Below are positions 13,292 to 24,069 of a DNA stretch of 64,000 nucleotides, in pieces. The notes under the pieces were generated by a model, which saw only the letters and a list, made by a program, of their open reading frames with translations, was not told the origin of the DNA and did no database searches. The position numbers were made by a program, and so were the translations under genes. This DNA comes from Talpa occidentalis (lineage: Eukaryota > Chordata > Mammalia > Eulipotyphla > Talpidae), in contig NW_023605083.1 of the NCBI RefSeq assembly GCF_014898055.3, forward strand, positions 92,963,483 to 93,027,482, read 5' to 3'. How positions within the stretch are numbered: position 1 is the first letter of the stretch; every line of letters begins with the position of its first letter.

Positions 13292-14829
13292 CGCGGAGGC
13301 AGCAGCGCGCCGGGCGGGCGGGGCGGAGGGCTGGGCCGCTCGAGCTGGCAGCCCCAGTGACTTGGCCCACGAGGTGGGGGGCGGGGGGCGGGGCCCTCTG
13401 CAGCCCCTCCCCCTGGCGGCCCCTCACCCAACCCCACCCTTCGCGCCCCAGGCTGGAGGTGCGCTGGGAGGGGTGCATAGCAGGCCGGGCCCTGGAGAAA
13501 TGAGGACGAGACTTAGCTACCTCATGGGCTCCTTCCAGAGCAGAGACGCGCTTCGCAAGGGCTAGGTGGGGTCTCCATGGAAGGGGCGGGGCAGCCTGAC
13601 TTGGGGCCCAAGCGCTGGGCACAGAACCACACAAGTGGGGCCGGCACTGTTGGCGCATGCTGGCGAAGGGGCTGTGAGGAGAACTGTGAATTCAATGACG
13701 CTGTAGCTTTTGTGGGGGACGCAGAGCAAGCCCAGCCAAACCACCACTCCCAACAGAAAGACTGAAAATCCCCTCCTTTCCCCGTCCTCCTCGGGAACTC
13801 CCACAGGTTCCCTGGCCGTGACAACCTGGAGCCCAACTGCAGGGGCCTGGCAGGCCTTGGGAGGAGGCGGAAAGCAGCCTGGGGTCTCCATTGCCCTGCT
13901 GAGTTGGTCCCTCTCGGTGGGGTCTTGGGGTGGGGGGTTACAGCCTGTGGAGCCAGAGGAGAGGAAGCCCCTACTGGTGCCTGCCCCCTGCCCAGCGGGA
14001 GGTTGGGTGCGGGCCGGGATTCTGACCTGTGCCGAGGGCAGTGGGCCCAAGGACACCCTTGAGAAGCCAAGCAGGGTGGTCACTGCCTCATGCTGGAGCT
14101 GCCTGTTGGAGGGATGGCGAAGGCAAAACCTCCCAGAGAGTTTCCTCTCTGGAAACTTGGAACCAGCCCCTTTTATGACATTTTCCAGGGGAGGGGGAAG
14201 GGGCATGGGCTGGGTTTACGGCAGGCAGGGACACTATTTGTGTAATGACATCAGCTCCCACAAGGCCCCTCAGCAGTGTCAACAGCTGGGAAGGGCCGGG
14301 ATGGGCCTGCTATGCAGGCTGCGAAGGCAGTGGGCCTGGCTGGGGCTAGGGGCTCGCTGACCTAGCGGGGTGCCAGAGCCATGGCAGGTAGGAATTGCCA
14401 GGTTCCTGGGGGCCAAGGAAACCATGGCCACCTCCTGTTGCTGCCAGTTTCCCTATTCTGGGGCTACCCTGCTATAGGTCTCTTGGTCTAGCCTGGGCAG
14501 CCCCGCTTCCCCATTTCCACCTTTGCGGTGACTTCCCATGCCCGGCTGTGGTCAGGCCCCCTTTCTAGAGCTACTGTCCCCAAGTGGGCAGTTCCAGTCT
14601 GATTTGTCCCAGGCCGTGCCCAGTATTCTGGCACCTCCTGTGCTCTCTGCACTGCCCAGGGGCCTCTGGTCCGTGTCCTCACACCCAGCACAATGAATTA
14701 AGAGGCCTGGCTCCCCTCTCAGTCAGGAAATTGGTTTCATTTTCCCCGCTGGAGCTCGACGGCTCCAAAGGGTCACACCAGGTATGAGCCTGGCCCTCGT
14801 GGTCTGGCCACCCTCCACCTCCAGCCCGT

Positions 14830-15020
14830 ATTACCACTGCCATTGACTGAGCACCTGTGCCAGGCACTTTATCCACATGATCTCATCCTCATGGCAGCCC
14901 TGTGCAGGAATTCTCACCCCTTTGTCACCAGTGAGAAAAATGAAGCACATGTGCCCAAGGTGTTTGGGCAAACACGTAGCAGGACTGGATTCAGGCCTGA
15001 GGCTGGCTCTCTGACCAGGG
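14830..15020 (-). repeat. MIR-family SINE fragment in the NTN1 3' UTR
   Basis: In order: 'gactgagcacctgtgccagg', 'ctcatcctcatggcagccct', then the degenerate 'aaatgaagcac' block and 'cagga...ttcaggcctgaggctgg'. This is the reverse-complement layout of MIR/MIR3. Confidence 0.65.
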
Positions 15021-16624
15021 GCCACAATGCCCTTTGCTGCCTGTGGGAGTCTGGGGCAGCAGCAAGAGTAGAGGGTGAAATAGGGTATAACTCACCGCAG
15101 GCAGCCCGGGAAGTCCCAGGTTCCAGGAAGGCAGGCCTTGGCTGACCCTCAGACAGAGGACATCTGGAGGGATTCCAGAAGAGCCTGGCAGAGAGAAGAC
15201 AGAATTAGCTTGGGAGGGGTATTTATCTTCCCTGAATTCAGGCCCGGAGGTGGAGGCACTGCCCTCCGCCGATGCCCATCACCGTGCAGTGCTAGCACCA
15301 TCAGCATCAGGCTCACAGTCCTTGAAAAGTACGACACGCGTTAGCCACGTCACCTCCCACCTGGATCTGTCTTACCCCCTGTCCAGAGAGGGGTTTGTGA
15401 GGCCCCTCAGCTCTGGAGTCAGTGACCTGCCGAACAGTAGTGTATCTTGTTTTAAATTCAACCAGCCTCAGGCTCAGCACCCCGTGGGCCCAGGCCAGCC
15501 CCTCGGGCATGTGCTAGAATGGACACTGGGGATTTCCGTCACCACAGGCTGCCTCCCCCAGCTCCCCCACACTGCCCTGCCCCGCCCCAGCGCCTGGTCC
15601 CAACCACCACCTTTAGCAGTGAGGACCCACCCTTGGTCCTTCCATCCCCGCCCCCTTGGGAGGAGGAGATGGAAGGCACGGAGGTGCTCCAGTTTGTACA
15701 GTTAGGAAGGGATGTAAAATGGAACTAGATTTTGACTTTTGAAGAGTGTATTAACCAGAATTGTGATATGTAGGTGTTTGAAGAAAAATATACCAGATTA
15801 GTTCTTTTGGAGAAAAAAAGATTCCCCAGTTGTCCTTTTTTCTCACCAGCTAGGTGGTCTGGAGCCCGACCCTGGAGGGCCTGCTTTACTGACACACAGT
15901 GATGCCAGAGGCTGGGGGTAGGGACTTGCCTGCAGGCGGGGGCTTCTGTCCTGGGAAGGCCGGGCGGGCGGGACACCAGATGCCATCCTGGCCGGGGAGC
16001 CGCTTCAGACCCCCTCGTCACCTCCTGGAATCCGCCTCCACAGCAGCTGCAGGAAACGGGCCCAGACTTTCTTGTGTTGGCCCCAGGTTGGGGTGAGTCT
16101 GACACCAAGGAGACGCTAAGCTAGGATTGGAGAACGAAAAACGGTCAGGGTCTCGGCACTCGAGGAAGCCCTGCTCGGCAAGGGAGACCGGAGCGAGACG
16201 CATCGATGCCGCCAAGGTTCCTGGTCACAGCCATGCCACACCCCTAGGGGTCTCCCCGTGTGTACCTGTGGGGCCTCTCGCCTGCCAAATCCAAGCCAGT
16301 CCCACTCCGTGTGTCATTGGACATCTCTTCCCCGCCCCCAACGCACCTCCCGCCCTCCCCCGCACTCCCCCGCGTTTCAGAGTTCTGTGCACTCAGAATT
16401 GTAAATGTTTAGTTGTGACCATGACACATTGTTTGGGTCAGTGTTCCTTTCCAATGCATACTAATATATTATGGTTATTATATATGAATATATTTAATGA
16501 CATGGAGAAAGTTGTGGATTTTTTTTTTTTTTAAGTTTTTTTGTTGTTGTTAGAGTTGTAATGGACCCAGATGGAACTTGTAATATGGGCCACACATGAT
16601 AGAACTAAATTCAGATATCAATTA

Positions 16625-16630
16625 AATAAA
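16625..16630 (+). terminator. NTN1: NTN1 polyadenylation signal AATAAA
   Basis: AATAAA follows 'cagatatcaatta' and is followed by 'ctcttgtacactgttcc', the usual distance and setting for cleavage about 15-25 bases downstream. It is the last canonical hexamer after the long UTR before the base composition changes. A second AATAAA at 17216-17221 could serve a longer form. Confidence 0.8.
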
Positions 16631-18774
16631 CTCTTGTACACTGTTCCGGCTCCTAGTCTTCATCAGTGGCCTGAGCTGGGGGGGAGGGGAGAAGGTGGTG
16701 GGTCTTCAGGCCACATAAAGAACCAGAATATGGATTCCCCTCAAAAGAGACAGGAAAAGGGCAGATTTACATGTAAAAGCCATAGGGGTTTACTGGCTCC
16801 AAATGCAATTTTGAGCTGAAAGTCTGTCTGACGGGACAATCTCTTATCAGTCTCCAAATAATAGCCTCTGGGATCCAGATCCTGGCCACTCCCTGGGGCC
16901 CAGGCAGAAAAGACATCTCCTCCCACCTACCCCAACTCCAGCAGCAGAGAGCACCTTTGAACTTACCTAGCTCAGAACCTGTACGAAAGGTTTTCTCCTT
17001 TCACAGGCAGTTTCTCCTATTCAAATCCAAGACGAGACTCACAAGGAAAGACAATGGGGTTAGTGAAACCATTTTCTCCCCTAAGACACGGCTAAAGGAT
17101 TCACGCGGTGCAGAGAGGGGGCGGGAGCCAGCACCTCGCAGTCACCAGAAGCTGAGCTCACTGTGTTTCTGAGAGGCTATATTTAAACCTCCAAATGGTT
17201 GTGATTTCTTTATTAAATAAACAATTCAGTCATTAGGAACATGTTGTGTTGCCATGCAGAGTGGAGCTGATCGTCACCAGGAAGCTGTAATTTCTGCACC
17301 CAGCTGTTTTGAGCAATGGACCTGGTCTGGCCCCTAAGAATGCAGACTCAACTGGCCCCCTGAAGGCGTGGACAGCCCTTCCCCGCTGCATGGGGCCTGA
17401 GTGAGATCCCCTTTTTCCTCAGGAAAAAAAGAGGTCTGGCCCGGCCTGCAGAAGGCGCAGGGACTGGTGGCCTCTGGTGTCTCCGTCACTCTCAGGTGTG
17501 AGGCCCTGCTGGAGTGACAGTGCTTGACACCGGGCAGACGGGCATAGCCTGCCCCCCCCCCTCCAGAGACAGTGCCCCAGGATGGGGATGGCCCGCTCAC
17601 GGCGGAGACACTCCTAGGTTTCAGGTTTTGTTGAACAGACATGTTCAATATGTCCATGTTCATGACTATTGATGTTCAGCATATCTTCATTTGCTCTATG
17701 AAGACTAAAAACATTTAATATGCCAAAAACCAACCAACCAAACCTGAGTGAAGGATGAACACAGCAGCGGGAGAAAAAGTAGACGGCAGATGAACTCGGT
17801 GCTTTACAAACTGGAGATTCAATAGGCCTCAAGTCATTTCTGGAAAGAGGCAGATAAATTAATTGTTACTGGCATGTGGTTGGGAGGAAGTCTGAAATTT
17901 TATGAAGCAATTAGAGAAAAGATGAGTCTTGGCCAATTTTTTAAAAAATAAAAGTCTCTGCAGAGCATTCCCAGGAAGCCGAGGCCGGCTCTGCTGACGG
18001 GACGGGAAAGGCAGCCATGGGCCACCGCTGTTCCGCTAGTCAGGAGAGAGCCTGACGGTTATGAAACCGAGGGGCCGTGGGGACTCCGCAGCGCCTAGTG
18101 GAAGGCAAGTTCCACAGATCTGCTGGGGCCCTGGAGGTTTCGAAAGGAGCAGGTCACCCTGGGGCTAATGAAAACCAAGATTTTGTTAGTTATTAATAAT
18201 AGTGACGTTTCCATGGAACAGAAGTACCAAGTCCTAAGTAGGTATCTGGATTTCTTTATATGGTATCCAGACTTAACATGCTTATATTAATAATCAGTGA
18301 AGCTAAACAATACTTCTACTGTTATTTTAATAAAGTTTATTTTCACTGAAAAAGCATCCAAGGTGACAGGCCGTGTCTTGCTCCTGTGAGTCTGGGGTGA
18401 GGTCTCACTGCTCACGTGACCTGTTCAGAGCACTGTGTAGCTGGGGCTGCGGCTCTGAACGCTTGGAGGGGAGAACCAGGCCTTGCCAAGCCGAGCTGGA
18501 AACCCCCACCCTGGTTTACCTGAGCCGTGCTACTCTAGGCTGGGCCTGGGAGCAACAGGTCTCACAAAACGGCTCGTTCCAACCACTGGATCTGCCTCAC
18601 CCCTTTCATCTGCCCTTCACTGTAGAGTGGGGTGGGTGTCTCCTGAGTAAGCTAAGGAAAGGGGAAGCTTTACCTTGCCCAGTACCGTCCTGCCCGCCCG
18701 CCCCCAGCCCGGTGCTGTCCAAGGCTTGAATGGTGGGTCCTTGCAGTTAACCCGCTGGTGCTGGTTAACTTTCA

Positions 18775-18870
18775 CCCCTCCCCTGCTGGTGGGTCCAGAG
18801 AAGTAAAGTCACTTGCTCAGGGTCACTCAGCTAGCAGTGGCGGGCTGGGCCTAGAGCCCACTCAGTCAAA
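18775..18870 (-). repeat. MIR-like fragment
   Basis: 'agtcacttgctcagggtcac' followed by 'tcagctagcagtggcgggct' and 'gggcctagagccca' gives the central MIR block in reverse orientation. Confidence 0.65.
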
Positions 18871-19639
18871 AGAACAGAAGCCGTTGTGTGCAGACATCGG
18901 CTCAGTGTTTGGCTTGAAAAGGCCTTTCCGTGTGGCTGAGCCAGAAGGCTGTGGCTCTGGTTCAAAGACGCCCCATGAGTTGCCGGGGCTCCGTGCTGAG
19001 CAAGTCAAGAGGAGGTGAGAAAGTCAAACAGACCTTCAATGCCACTTCCCATGAGCTCCAAAGTGGGGGGCTCCAAGGAGACGGTGTTTATACATTTGGG
19101 GTTTCGCATGACAAAACTGAAAGAGGTGACTGCAGATTCTTGACCTGCCATTGGGTGATGCATCGGCAACCACGGCCCCCACCCTGCAAGAAAATGCATC
19201 CAGGGCACGCCACCATCCACTCCACAGGCCTGGCCCCGTCCAGGATGGCCCGTCTCCTACAGGGATACACCTATCTTCAGAAAAGCCTCCCCTCTGCTTC
19301 AAAATCCAGTTCCCTGACAGCGTGGTTCGTGCTCATAGCAGGTTCCTGCTCCCATTCAAAGATGGCCCATTTAGTCTGCGAAATCTTTTCCCACAGCCTC
19401 ACCGCACCCAGGCCTAGTCCAGGTCGGCACACCTGGGCAGCCCCTGCAGGTCAATGGGGGTGGGGCCTGGGGAAACCACAGCTTTTTCTCTGCCTGGGCT
19501 CACTCACCTCCCCAGCACTCACTCTGTTGCACTAGATGAAAGCATGTGACCAAATCCCTCAGGCCTGCATTTGGAGACCCCCCCACATCCACTGCATTTA
19601 GATTTGGTTAGAGGAAGAAGCTTTTGTCAGCTCGATGCT

Positions 19640-19790
19640 TGCACTTGCGAACTTACCTGATCCTCAGGGCAACTTCTGAGGCAGGCAATCTCCCCTGCAC
19701 CCTCTAGAGCAGGAAACAGAGGCACAGACATATGCCCTTAGTCATATACCTGGGAAGAGGGTGTGGCTGTCACTGGGGCCATTCACCACT
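19640..19790 (-). repeat. MIR-like fragment
   Basis: 'cttacctgatcctcagggca', 'cttctgaggcaggcaatctc' and 'gcaggaaacagaggcacaga' match the reverse-complement MIR order (decimal place, threshold and exact ends uncertain). Confidence 0.55.
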
Positions 19791-21319
19791 GGTTCAGGCT
19801 CTACCGTCTGGGTGTTTCATGGTCCCCAGGGGTGACTGGCTGACTGGTTCAGGCCACTGAGCTGTGCACAGAAGCAATGGTTCTCTTCTGGAAAGACATT
19901 CCCCTGCAGGCGTGAGGGTTTCTGGAGCTCCCAGCGGCTGTCCTGCTGGCCTGGGCGCTGTAGTGAGGAGACGTGGTCAGAGGCCCTGGTGGGCGGGCAA
20001 TGGTCATGCAGCAGGGCACGTACATGTGGGAGGGCCCTGGGCTGCTATGATGGGAGCGGTTGGGAACCAGCACTGTCCTGCTGTCCTGGCGGAGATGGAG
20101 CAGAGTCCAAGCATGAATCAAGGCAGCCAGACTGCTTCTGACAGAAGGGGACCGTGGGCTGTGGGGGGGCAGGAGCGCTTGGGTGGGTGGGGAGGGCATG
20201 GGCAGTTGGGACCTGCCCCTGTAGGGAACAGCTACCAGGAATAGGATCACTTACCCTCTGCAGGCCCCCGGGGCTTCCCAGCACAACTAGAGTCTGGAGT
20301 CTCGAGGTCCTGGGAAGTAGCGCTCTGCCAGGCAGCGTGTTCTGTCCCCTGGTTGGCTCCCAAACAGGGTCAGCCCATGGACTCTTGAAGCTCTTGAGGG
20401 CAGTCACCGGCACTGTCTGAAAAATCCACAGCAGATACCCCGTACCCCCTCATCCCTTCCCCGGCTCCCCTACCACAGGCTCTTCTCACCTTTTCCTCAG
20501 TGAAACCATGTGCTTTGGAAGCTGCCCCATCACCAACCCTAATCCTCTCCTATCATGGAGGGCGAAGGCCCATCCTTCCTTCCCTCAAGGGGAGCGAGGG
20601 CATGATGCCTGGCCCTGGGCTCCCTTCTAACCCAGAACATTCCCACGCACGGCACACAGGCCTACCCCGTCACGCTGTGCTACACACGTGCCACACACAC
20701 ACGAGCACCTGCCATAGCCAGTTTAAGGCAAACGAAGGCTTTGCTCTCCTGACTTCATAATCACACCTTTCTTGAACCTTAAACAGTGGTTTCCCACCTG
20801 CCTCCCACCCCACCCGCCTTATGTGACAGACTTCATTCTGGCTGCTCATAAAGTTGTTTTTAGCCTTGGAAAATGGGTTAACTATCACTGAGGAAATGAA
20901 AAACGTGAGCTTCCAGGTGTGACGGCAGTTCCTAAAGTAGACTCCAGAAACATTTCTGCCAATATTGCAGCGAGCACCACAGGGGTGGCCCGTGGGCAGG
21001 TTGGCGGGTGGTGGTGACACACCAGACATGTCCCTGTGCCGCTGCCCCTTTCACACGGCCCTCGTGCCTCCTTCCTCCCTGCCTAGGTGCACTGGCCTTG
21101 ACTGTCCACTTGTCTCTTACATGGGCCTGTGACTTCCTCGACAGACCAGACAAGCAAAGTTCCAAGCTGCCTGCTGATTCGGTGTCCCCAGGACACCCAG
21201 CGCCTGCAGGGCCATGGAGGGACCTTGGGATAGTGTCAAAATGACAAAAGCAGACATCACAAGGGCCATGTGGGGGCCGAGGCTCCTGACCCATCGCGCT
21301 AGTAATGCACATCCAGAGT

Positions 21320-21411
21320 TCCGAGCTTGGGGGAATTTATTGAGAGCATCTTTCGTGCACCAGAGGGAGCTGAGTTTCCCTCCAGCATGGCGGGTGTCCC
21401 AGCTGGGCGCG
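21320..21411 (-). other. STX8: STX8 3' UTR
   Basis: Short untranslated tail downstream of the STX8 stop codon on the - strand, ending near the AATAAA at 21336-21341. About 90 bases long. The cleavage site is inferred from the usual distance to the hexamer. Confidence 0.7.
21336..21341 (-). terminator. STX8: STX8 polyadenylation signal AATAAA
   Basis: TTTATT on the + strand reads AATAAA on the - strand, about 70 bases after the STX8 stop codon. It is the first canonical hexamer in that direction. Confidence 0.75.
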
Positions 21412-21479
21412 CTACTTGGTAGGCCACACTGCAACGACCACAATTGCCACGAGCAGCAATAAGATCACCATTATCATCC
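21412..21479 (-). CDS. STX8: Syntaxin-8, terminal coding exon (C-terminal membrane anchor)
   Basis: This - strand exon encodes the last 21 residues of syntaxin-8, the Qc-SNARE of the late-endosome fusion complex (with STX7, VTI1B and VAMP8). The peptide starts MIMVILLLLVAI, runs through a valine-rich stretch and ends AVWPTK, then TAG (21412-21414). It is a tail-anchor membrane segment, as known for the end of syntaxin-8; the human protein as I recall it ends in asparagine rather than lysine. Reading on the - strand, the acceptor is a pyrimidine-rich tract followed by TTTTTCAG, with AG at 21480-21481; the first two exon bases complete a glycine codon. The SNARE motif and N-terminal domain are encoded by exons beyond this window or not found in it. 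The exon is too short to stand out as an open frame, so identification rests on peptide, acceptor, strand and position next to NTN1. Confidence 0.93.
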
Positions 21480-21998
21480 CTGAAAAACAAAGCAGAAAGA
21501 CCCCTTTTAATGATTCATTCCAGCAAAGGGTCACCCCTTCTGGTAACTGTCTTCAGAGAGGTTAGCAGGTGCAATTCCCGGTATGTCATTGTCCTCTGAG
21601 CCCTCAGTTTGTGCCCCTGTGTGTCGTGGTGTCAGCAGCCCCGGGCATTGCTGCTGCTGTGCAACTTGGGCTTTGCAGGCCGGTGGGGCAGAAAGGTGGG
21701 GTTCTGAACTCTGGAGTCCACCTCGCCACCTGAAGAGTTGTGCAGCCAGGTGGGTGCCAGCACCCCTGAGAGCAAGACGGGGGGACCTGGGAGAGGCCTC
21801 CCGCTCAATCGCAGGTGAGGGTGTGTGTGTGCAGGTTTATTCTGCTGTCTTGGTGAGACACTGATAAAGCAAAGGGCTTTAGGTTTTACAACGAAATAGC
21901 CTAGCTTCCACCGTTTCCAGTGACTTGCTCTTTTCTTTTTCAGCTTCTGCCACCCATCAAGATAGCCAATACAAGGATATAGTTCTTCATTTATATTT

Positions 21999-22392
21999 CT
22001 TTTTTTTGGTTAATTTTAATTTTTTAAATTTAATTTTATACATTATTTTTCATTTGCACACAATGTATGCATTTTCATTTGATTATATTCCTCACACAAT
22101 TCCCACACCCCTTATTTTGACCCTAATCCCTCTTCCCCTCCCCTCCCCAAACCCCTTCCCACCCTGTACTGTGTCTCTGGTTTATAGTTGCTTGTTGATT
22201 TTTTTACTTTATACCATGGAATATTACTCAGCAATCAAAAAAGATAAACTCAGGCCATTTGCAGCAACATGGATGGCGCTGGAAGGGATCATGCTCAGCG
22301 AAATAAGCCAGAAAGAAAAAGAAAAATACCGGATGGTCCCACTCATAGCAGGAATCTAGAAAACCTAAATTAGGGACCAGGAAAAAGACTAA
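21999..22392 (-). mobile_element. 5'-truncated LINE-1 with 5' inversion (twin priming)
   Basis: Target-site duplications TCATTTATATTT flank the insert at 21987-21998 and 22393-22404, a perfect 12 of 12. From the left, a T-rich tail and C-rich L1 3' UTR read on the - strand up to about 22211. There the sequence switches strand: 22212-22380 reads on the + strand as the end of L1 ORF2, with the peptide YTMEYYSAIKKDK, then WMALEGIMLSEISQKEKEKY. The two halves are thus head-to-head, as twin priming produces. It encodes no working protein. Confidence 0.9.
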
Positions 22393-22630
22393 TCATTTAT
22401 ATTTTTTAATGCAAGTATTTTGGTTTTAGTTTCCAAAGCTTTTGGCTGGGGAACACAAAAGGAGGGCATCAGCCTCCCAGTCAGTCTGCTCCCTGCATCC
22501 AGCTCTGCCTGCCAGCCCCGCTCTGCCTCCTCAGGCGCACATGTCGGCTTATCCTCACCCACGCGTCCACCGACGACCAAGTGGCCACTAGAGGACACAG
22601 CCCCTCCCACCCAATGAACTCACCGGCTCC

Positions 22631-22716
22631 CACAGCCAACTCCACAATCTCTACTGGGGCCATTCCATGCCACCACAGCCAACTCCACAGTCTCTACTGG
22701 GGCCATTCCATGCCAG
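22631..22716. repeat. 43-bp tandem duplication
   Basis: Two copies of a 43-bp unit, 22631-22673 and 22674-22716, both starting CACAGCCAACTCCACA and containing CTCTACTGGGGCCATTCC. They differ by about one or two bases, so the duplication is recent. Confidence 0.9.
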
Positions 22717-23009
22717 CCAGCTGGGGCGAGCGTGGACATGGAGGAGCAGCGACAGGGTGGGGCTACTACAAAAGCAAGCATCCCCCAAATGTTTGCTTAG
22801 TAAAGGACCCCTGAGCTAGACACACCAGAAGAGAAGCAAGGATCAGATGAGAAGCAGCATGTGAAATGTTGCATAAATAGCTGAGTCAAATGCACAGGAT
22901 CACGTGGCTGTTGTCTCTCAGGACTGCAAAGGAGCTGTTTCTGGAAACAGACGGAGGAGCTGTTTCTGGAAAGACCAGAGCCCAAAGAGTTCAACTACTT
23001 GTTCTCTTA

Positions 23010-23170
23010 TAGGAAGCCACAAACACATTATTGATCTTATTGGCTACAAAGCCACTGGCCACATCTGGCTATTCGGATTAAAGTTGAAATTCAGTTTCCC
23101 GAATGCACTAACCATCATCTCAAGTGCCCAAGGGCCACCTGTGGCCAATGGCTACCATATTGGACAGAGA
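23010..23170. repeat. Old interspersed repeat (DNA-transposon-like), unnamed
   Basis: The text 'ctggccacatctggctatt' followed by 'ccacctgtggccaatggcta' and 'ccatattggacagag' is a familiar mammalian repeat ending. I cannot assign the family reliably. Confidence 0.45.
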
Positions 23171-23187
23171 TGGCACAACACATTTTT

Positions 23188-24069
23188 TTTTTTAAATAAT
23201 AAATTTTATTTTTATATTCCCCCATAAAATTGCAAACGCCCCATTCTGACCCCAATCCCTCCCCTCCCGCCCCCCACCCCCCAAAAAGTGTCTCTGGTTC
23301 ATAGTTTTTTGTTGATTTTGATTTTCACTTTCTTATAGTTATTCATTTTCCTGGTCCCTTATTTAAGTTTTCTAGATTCCTGCTATGAGTGAGACCATCC
23401 GGTATTTTTCTTTTTCTTTTTGGCTTATTTCGCTGAGCATGATCCCTTCCAGCGCCATCCATGTTGCTGCAAATTGCATGTGTTTATCTTTTTTGAATGC
23501 TGAGTAATATTCCATGGTGTATATGTACCACATCTTCTTGATCCAGTCATCTATTTTTGGGCATTTGGGCTGTTTCCAAAGCTTAGCTCTTGTAAATAGT
23601 GCTGCTATAAACATAGGGGTGCAGGTGTTCTTTGGAATTGATGTTTCTGTGTCCTTTGGGTAAATACCTAGGAGTGGAATTGCTGGATCCTATGGAAGCT
23701 CTATGTTTAGTAGGTCCAGAAATCTCCACACAGCTCTCCACAGTGGTTGGACAGTTTGCACTCCCACCAACAGTGCAGAAGAGTTCCTTTTTCTCCACAC
23801 CCTCGCCAACATTTGTTGTTGCTAGTTTTTTTAATATGTGCCATTCTCACTGGTGTGAGATGGTATCTCATGGTAGTTTTGATTTGCATTTCCCTGATGA
23901 CAAGTGATGTTGAACATTTTTTCATATGCCTGTTGGCCATTTGCATTTCCTCTTCAGAGAAGTTTCTTTTTAGCTCTTCTGCCCATTTTTTGACTGGATT
24001 ATTTTCTTTGTTGTTGCTGAGTCTCATCAGCTCTTTGCAGATTTTTGTGATCAGTCCTTTATCATTAGT
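23188..24069 (-). mobile_element. 5'-truncated LINE-1 (3' UTR and ORF2 C-terminus)
   Basis: The insert lies between identical 13-bp target-site duplications ACAACACATTTTT at 23175-23187 and 24070-24082. On the - strand it encodes the end of ORF2: a segment near 23990-24060 reads [20 protein letters not shown], the middle contains [15 protein letters not shown], and the end reads YTMEYYSAFKKDKHMQ then SEISQKEKEKYRM. The 3' UTR is C-rich on the + strand, and the poly-A tail reads as T at 23182-23193. ORF2 falls in two frames, so it carries at least one frameshift. It lacks the endonuclease and most of the reverse transcriptase and is dead on arrival. It is the same L1 family as the neighbour at 22.0 kb. 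Confidence 0.92.

Larger units (their letters stand above)
13292..16650 (+). other. NTN1: NTN1 3' UTR
   Basis: Non-coding sequence from the netrin-1 stop codon to just past the AATAAA at 16625, about 3.36 kb. A long 3' UTR fits known NTN1 transcripts. The first part (to about 13480) is very GC- and CpG-rich; the last 270 bases are AT-rich, with T runs at 16519-16532 and a TTG-repeat tract, and look like a typical conserved distal UTR. It contains a MIR remnant at 14830-15020. Open frames of over 200 codons at 13562-14206 (-) and 13710-14360 (+) overlap each other and look like by-products of GC richness. The exact cleavage site is inferred. Confidence 0.85.
16651..21319. other. NTN1-STX8 intergenic interval
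   Basis: This is the gap of about 4.7 kb between the two convergent transcripts. No exon is recognisable. It holds MIR remnants (about 18775-18870 and 19640-19790), a C run at 17551-17561, AT-rich stretches at 17170-17240 and 18180-18350, and otherwise nothing I can identify. The AT-rich islands could be conserved non-coding elements, but I cannot test that here. Confidence 0.7.

Noticed and set aside
13131..13658. 175-codon - strand frame over the NTN1 terminal exon
   Set aside because: It is the mirror of the real netrin coding frame; the absence of stops follows from the GC-rich codons of the true gene.
13562..14360. Opposite-strand open frames of 214 and 216 codons in the NTN1 3' UTR
   Set aside because: They overlap each other in a GC-rich UTR with few stop codons; neither resembles a known protein.
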